Source: CAYMND01 sp964465065
GTDB lineage: Bacteria; Acidobacteriota; Aminicenantia; UBA2199
Assembly (NCBI GenBank): GCA_964465065.1
Contig: CAYXHZ010000027.1
Span: forward strand, 1-37,968
Direction of reading: 5' to 3'
Length of the DNA: 37,968 bases
The notes beneath the pieces were generated by a model. It was not told where the DNA came from, ran no database searches, and saw nothing but the letters and a program-made list of their open reading frames with translations. This document shows, piece after piece, positions 33,822 through 37,968 of this stretch. The number at the start of each line of letters is the position of its first letter. The stretch's first letter is position 1. The position numbers and the translations under genes were made by a program.

Positions 33822-35999
33822 ATGAAGGAAGAGATCGATCTGGATAATTCTCTGATCAAACTGGCCTACGATTTCATCCTGTCCACCAACCGGCACTTGT
33901 TTCTGACCGGCAAGGCCGGCACCGGTAAAACCACCTTCCTCAGAGCTCTCAAGACCGTCATGCCCAAACGCATGATCGTAGTGGCACCGACCGGGGTGGC
34001 GGCCTTGAACGCCGGCGGCGTCACCATCCATTCCTTCTTCCAGCTGTCGTTTGCTCCGAAAATACCGCGCCGTTACCTGGCGGCCGGAAGCGTCGAAGAG
34101 AATCCGGAAGAAATGCAGGAGAAGCGCATGTTCCGCTTCAGCCGCCAGAAGATCGACATCATCAAGGCCCTCGATTTGCTGATCATCGATGAAATCAGCA
34201 TGGTGCGGGCCGACCTGCTGGATGGTATCGACGATGTGCTGCGCCGTTTCCGCAGGGCGGACCAGCCTTTTGGCGGGGTGCAGCTGCTGATGATCGGCGA
34301 TCTTTTCCAGCTGGCGCCGGTTGTGACCGACGAGGATCGCCAGATCCTGGATAATTTTTACGACAGCCATTTTTTCTTCGGCAGCCGGGCGCTGCAGGCT
34401 ACCGATTACGCTTGTATCGACCTGCAGAAGGTGTACCGTCAGCAGGACGAGGCTTTCCTCTCCCTGCTCAACCGCGTCCGCGAAAACCAGCTGGATCACG
34501 CCAGCAGCGCCGCCCTGACGAGCCGGTACCGTCCGGATTTTTCACCTCCGGACCGCGAAGGCTATATCACGCTGACGACTCATAATTACCAGGCGAACCG
34601 GCTCAACGAGCAGAAGCTGAACGCCCTGCCCGGCGCGGCTTTCGGCTACCAGGCGGTCATCGAGGGCGATTTCCCGGAATACATGTTCCCGACCGATGCG
34701 CTCGTACAGCTCAAGATCGGCGCCCAGGTCATGTTTTGCAAAAACGACATGGGCCGCGAAAAACGCTACTATAACGGAAAGATCGGCACCATCAGCGCGT
34801 TGCGCAAAGACATGGTCGAGGTGCGTTGTCCGGGTGAAGAAGACCCGATCACGGTCGGCTTCGAGAACTGGGACAACATCAAATACGAGATTGACGAGCA
34901 GAGTCAGGAAATCTCGGAAAAAATCATCGGCAGTTTCAGTCAGGTGCCCTTCAAACTGGCCTGGGCCATCACCATCCACAAGAGCCAGGGATTGACCTTT
35001 GAACGGGCGATCATCGACGCCGGTTCGGCTTTTGCCTTCGGCCAGGTCTACGTGGCCTTGAGCCGTTGCAAGACCCTGGACGGTCTGGTGCTGCGTTCGC
35101 TGATCACCCCCCGTTGTCTGCGCGGGGACGACAGCCTGCAGGAGTTCGCCGCCGCCCAGGACCGCCATGCGGTGGATCGTGAAGCGCTGCGCAACTCGCA
35201 GATCGCCTATCAGTGGAAATTGCTGCAGGATCTGTTCGATCTGACGGCGGTCCGTTCCAGACTGTACTACCTGAAAAAAATCGTCGATGGTCATGGCGAA
35301 TCCCTCGCTGATCGGGTCGGCCCGGCCCTGGAAGATATCCTGCTCCAGATGAACCGTGATCTGTTCCATCCGGCCGTCGCCGAGGTGAACTCGATCCGGG
35401 CCCGGTGGGGGGAAAGCTGCGACATCGAAACCGAGGCCGAGGCCGGACGCCAGATCGCGTCCTCGGCCGAGAAGTTCTCGGCGCTGCTGGATCGGATCGT
35501 CTGCCAGCCGCTGGACCGGATCGATTTTTCCAGCCAGAACAAAGCGGTCAGAAAGTCGATCGGCGCCGCTCTGGAAGCATGCCGGCAGCAGGTTTCGACC
35601 CATCTGGCCATTTTTCGGGCGGCCGTTTCCGGATTCAGCGTACTGCGGCACCTTCAGGCCCGCGCCAGCGTGGACCGCGCCCGGGAGCAGGACGTGGCGA
35701 AATCGTCGATGCCGGTCAAAACGGCACCGCAGCACGAGCCGGACGAACAAATCGTCGCGGCGCTCAAGCACTGGCGCAAACAGAAAGTGGATCGACAGGG
35801 CGGACCGGCCTATCTGGTGTTGACCGACGGCACCATTCAGTCACTGGCCAGCATCTGCCCGCGCACATTGGCAGAAATGGCCGCAGTCAAGGGGATCGGT
35901 CCGCACAAGATCGCCAGGTACGGCGACGAGCTGCTGGCCATTCTATTGAACCGGACTGAGGAGGAGCGATCGGCGGCCGTTATCTCGTCTCGTAGCTGA
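33822..35999 (+). CDS. Pif1/RecD-like DNA helicase with C-terminal HRDC domain
   Basis: The ATG at 33822 follows GAGGGGGTGAT; the frame is open from 33768 but lacks a site. The 725-residue protein has motif I GKAGTGKTT (30-38), Ia APTGVAALNAGG, motif II LLIIDEISMV (about 116-125) and motif III LLMIGDLFQLAPV. The late motifs are AITIHKSQGLTF (V) and VYVALSRC (VI). This is the bacterial Pif1-like superfamily 1B signature, implying 5'-to-3' unwinding. The last about 80 residues (LVLTDGTIQSLASICPRTLAEMAAVKGIGPHKIARYGDELLA) form an HRDC domain as in RecQ, which would help bind DNA structures. It overlaps the TonB receptor gene by 20 bp, tail to tail. Confidence 0.92.
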   Translation: MKEEIDLDNSLIKLAYDFILSTNRHLFLTGKAGTGKTTFLRALKTVMPKRMIVVAPTGVAALNAGGVTIHSFFQLSFAPKIPRRYLAAGSVEENPEEMQEKRMFRFSRQKIDIIKALDLLIIDEISMVRADLLDGIDDVLRRFRRADQPFGGVQLLMIGDLFQLAPVVTDEDRQILDNFYDSHFFFGSRALQATDYACIDLQKVYRQQDEAFLSLLNRVRENQLDHASSAALTSRYRPDFSPPDREGYITLTTHNYQANRLNEQKLNALPGAAFGYQAVIEGDFPEYMFPTDALVQLKIGAQVMFCKNDMGREKRYYNGKIGTISALRKDMVEVRCPGEEDPITVGFENWDNIKYEIDEQSQEISEKIIGSFSQVPFKLAWAITIHKSQGLTFERAIIDAGSAFAFGQVYVALSRCKTLDGLVLRSLITPRCLRGDDSLQEFAAAQDRHAVDREALRNSQIAYQWKLLQDLFDLTAVRSRLYYLKKIVDGHGESLADRVGPALEDILLQMNRDLFHPAVAEVNSIRARWGESCDIETEAEAGRQIASSAEKFSALLDRIVCQPLDRIDFSSQNKAVRKSIGAALEACRQQVSTHLAIFRAAVSGFSVLRHLQARASVDRAREQDVAKSSMPVKTAPQHEPDEQIVAALKHWRKQKVDRQGGPAYLVLTDGTIQSLASICPRTLAEMAAVKGIGPHKIARYGDELLAILLNRTEEERSAAVISSRS

Positions 36000-37968
36000 T
36001 CTGCAGCAGAATTTCCCGCCCGATGGAGGGCAGCGGCGCGTTGCCGCCGAAGTAGGGCTGAATGAACCGGTAGCGGCAATTACCGATGTCGTACACGCCC
36101 AGCCCGATGCTCAAACCGTCGAGAAAAACCGGCGATACGTGCACAAAGGCATTGGCAAGAAGCTGGGGCGCCTGGGCGATCTGCTGCCGGGTCGAACTGT
36201 TGTCGTAAATCCGTTTGGACAGGTAGGTGGCGGACAGGTTGATCGAAACGGATTTCAACGGCACGCAGGTCGTGCTCAGGCAGACTTTGTGCCTGGGAAA
36301 GCCAAGATAGCTTCGCTCGTCGTCCAGGACCGTGTAATCGGCAATCTCGTTGTTGCTGGCCTGGTAGTAGGAGTAGCCGAGACGGCAGGTGAGGGCGGCG
36401 GTCTTCCACAGCAGGTTCATTTCCAGACCGTCCGAACCCAGCCTGGTTCCGTTATGGTAGGCGCTGACCTTCATGACCGGGTCGACGGCATATATAATGG
36501 GATCCCGAATGACGATGTGAAAGATGTTGGCGGCCCAGGCGAGCCTTTCGGTGAACTGCAGGCCCGCTTCCAGTTCGTAGGTCGAGGTTCTTTCGGGGGT
36601 GAGCGGGGTGCTGGCGTAACGGCTGAGGTTCTCGATGTTGGGCGATCGGAATGCCAGACTGGCCAGGGCTTTGAAGTGAAAACGGCCGATGGCCCTGGTC
36701 AGAGCCAGTCTGGGGACGAAGGCGGCTCCGGCCAGCGAGTTGTGATCGTAGCGGGCACCGACCGTGAGGTTGGTTGCCGACAAGGCGAACAGTCCTTGAC
36801 CAAAAACGGAAAAGTTGCCGAAGCTCAGACTTTTCTTTGCCGGGTCGCGGCTGAAGTAGGTTTTTTCATCGGCGTAGCCGGTGTTCCGGAAATACTCGAC
36901 TCCGGCTTTCAACGAATGATTGCTGCCGAGTTTGTAATCCACTGTCAGCGACGCCGTGTGGCGAACTGTCCATTTATCCTGGTATACCGGTGGTTCGTAA
37001 TCGGCCTCACGGGTTTCCCAGGGTGCGTTGCGCTTGAAGGTGTAGCGGGGAGTCAGACTCAGTCGCCGTCCGCTGTCGAATCGGCGGCTGATATCGAAGA
37101 TGGTGGTACGAAAAGAGACGGGAACCGCCGACGGCAGGTTCAGGCCGTAATGGGTGCGGTCCAGCAGGGTGTAGTGATCGATGAACAGCCGGCTGGTAAT
37201 CCCTTGGAACTGCAGGCCGATGTTCAGTTGCCGCGGGGTTATGGTCGACTGATCGGTCAGGGAGTAGCTGTGGTAGGGGTTGTTCGGGTGGTAATCCTTC
37301 ATCAGCTGGTCGCTGCGCACTGCCGTACCGGCAAACAGGGACAGGTCCAGACGAACGTCGTTTTTGGTTCTGGCGATGGCCAGGCTGGCGTTTTGCCGGA
37401 ATAAGGTACCGGAACTGAGGCCAAGGTTGAAGTCGGCCTGCGCCCCTTCCAGCGCGGCGGCCTGTCGGGAGATGATGTTGATGACTCCCAGTTCGGCGTT
37501 GCCGCCGTACACCGCCGACCCCGGCCCGCGAATGACTTCGATCCGTTCGATCAGGTCGACCGGGTAATGGCTGCCCAGTTGCAGGGAGCCGAACAGATCC
37601 TCCTGCATCTCCAGGCCGTCCCAGAGAACCAGTATTTTCCCCTCCAGGGCCCAGATCCCCCGGATCCCCAGGCCGCTGACTCCTTTGACGTCGATGCCGA
37701 ATTCGATTCCGGGCACCATACGCAGCACATCGATCAGATCGCGGGCACCGCTGGCCAGGATCTCTTCCCGGGTGATCAGGGTGATGATGCCCGGTGCGTC
37801 CCGTTTGGACATGGCCGAGCGGGTGGTGACGCTGACTGGGGCGTTGAGCAGCTGCTCCAGGGACAGGTCTTCGACTTCGATCGGTTGGGACGGTTTTTCC
37901 TGGGCGAGAACCCCGATCGGCCTAAACGCCAGTACGACAATTGCGCAGCAGAGGCCCAAACGGATGAA
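35980..37968 (-). CDS. TonB-dependent receptor, 5' end outside the window
   Basis: The visible 659 residues begin inside a signal peptide (LGLCCAIVVLAFRPIGVLAQ), so only a few N-terminal codons are missing. The TTG at 37959 is probably not the start. A plug domain follows: VSVTTRSAMSKRDAPGIITLITREEIL, GIRGI and VDLIERIEVIRGPGSAVYGGNAELGVINII. Then comes a large beta-barrel ending in Arg (LLQISYETR). The segment EVEDLSLEQLLNAPVSVTTRS near the N-terminus resembles the TonB-box region of vitamin B12/iron-type receptors (the LEDLLNxxVxSAxK pattern). The substrate is unknown. It imports a metal complex, cobalamin or glycan with energy from TonB-ExbBD, none of which is in the window. Confidence 0.9.
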   Translation of the reverse strand, partial: FIRLGLCCAIVVLAFRPIGVLAQEKPSQPIEVEDLSLEQLLNAPVSVTTRSAMSKRDAPGIITLITREEILASGARDLIDVLRMVPGIEFGIDVKGVSGLGIRGIWALEGKILVLWDGLEMQEDLFGSLQLGSHYPVDLIERIEVIRGPGSAVYGGNAELGVINIISRQAAALEGAQADFNLGLSSGTLFRQNASLAIARTKNDVRLDLSLFAGTAVRSDQLMKDYHPNNPYHSYSLTDQSTITPRQLNIGLQFQGITSRLFIDHYTLLDRTHYGLNLPSAVPVSFRTTIFDISRRFDSGRRLSLTPRYTFKRNAPWETREADYEPPVYQDKWTVRHTASLTVDYKLGSNHSLKAGVEYFRNTGYADEKTYFSRDPAKKSLSFGNFSVFGQGLFALSATNLTVGARYDHNSLAGAAFVPRLALTRAIGRFHFKALASLAFRSPNIENLSRYASTPLTPERTSTYELEAGLQFTERLAWAANIFHIVIRDPIIYAVDPVMKVSAYHNGTRLGSDGLEMNLLWKTAALTCRLGYSYYQASNNEIADYTVLDDERSYLGFPRHKVCLSTTCVPLKSVSINLSATYLSKRIYDNSSTRQQIAQAPQLLANAFVHVSPVFLDGLSIGLGVYDIGNCRYRFIQPYFGGNAPLPSIGREILLQISYETR

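Noticed and set aside
1..37968. CRISPR arrays, rRNA, integrases, transposases and phage genes
   Set aside because: None seen. The only repeats are those listed, and no recombinase or cas motif appears in any frame I examined.

Overview
The window is chromosomal sequence from a diderm (Gram-negative type) bacterium. It carries a TonB-dependent receptor, a second predicted outer-membrane barrel, a tripartite RND efflux operon and several secreted TPR or beta-propeller proteins. Two runs of exactly 100 N (11964-12063 and 18420-18519) show it is a draft scaffold, probably from an uncultured organism. HolB next to RicT, an EFR1-type ferredoxin-flavodoxin, a secreted 6-bladed propeller and split transketolase subunits would suit an Acidobacteriota/Aminicenantota-like or FCB-type lineage. 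That placement is an inference; no rRNA or other strong marker is present.

Layout. 1-2.0 kb: a Nudix hydrolase, then a MarR regulator and an SGNH esterase that share a near-identical palindromic operator, then a 44-codon ORF. 2.0-3.4 kb: a winged-helix/nucleotidyltransferase pair, possibly toxin-antitoxin, flanked by two copies of a ~111 bp palindromic repeat. 3.4-6.0 kb: a secreted beta-propeller, a fragment of a PEBP (YbhB/YbcL) gene, a membrane-anchored protein and a small conserved-looking protein. 6.0-7.7 kb: a DUF4143-type AAA ATPase with twin palindromes at its promoter, enclosed by a perfect 154 bp duplication of the 3' end of the neighbouring RND gene. 7.6-15.0 kb: an operon of adaptor, RND permease and RND permease. 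15.2-20.6 kb: a small Rossmann-like membrane-tail protein, a very large TPR protein broken by a gap, and an EFR1 ferredoxin. 20.7-21.9 kb: a secreted TPR/coiled-coil protein with a strong terminator. 22.0-27.1 kb: an operon of a degenerate UvrA-like ABC protein, holB, ricT and an outer-membrane barrel. 27.1-29.1 kb: a structured leader, a 99-residue protein and a processive membrane glycosyltransferase. 29.1-33.4 kb, minus strand: tRNA(CAU), a zinc-ribbon coiled-coil protein, split transketolase, ftsE and ftsX. 33.5-38 kb: a small membrane protein, a Pif1-like helicase with a C-terminal HRDC domain, and a TonB receptor running off the end.

Core functions (holB, ricT, ftsEX, transketolase, tRNA) are interleaved with accessory blocks. 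The most unusual item is the UvrA-like protein. It keeps the UvrA-type zinc finger and overall plan but has lost both Walker A lysines and both ABC signatures, and it sits immediately upstream of the DNA polymerase clamp-loader subunit delta'. Second is the ATPase module and its exact duplication scar.
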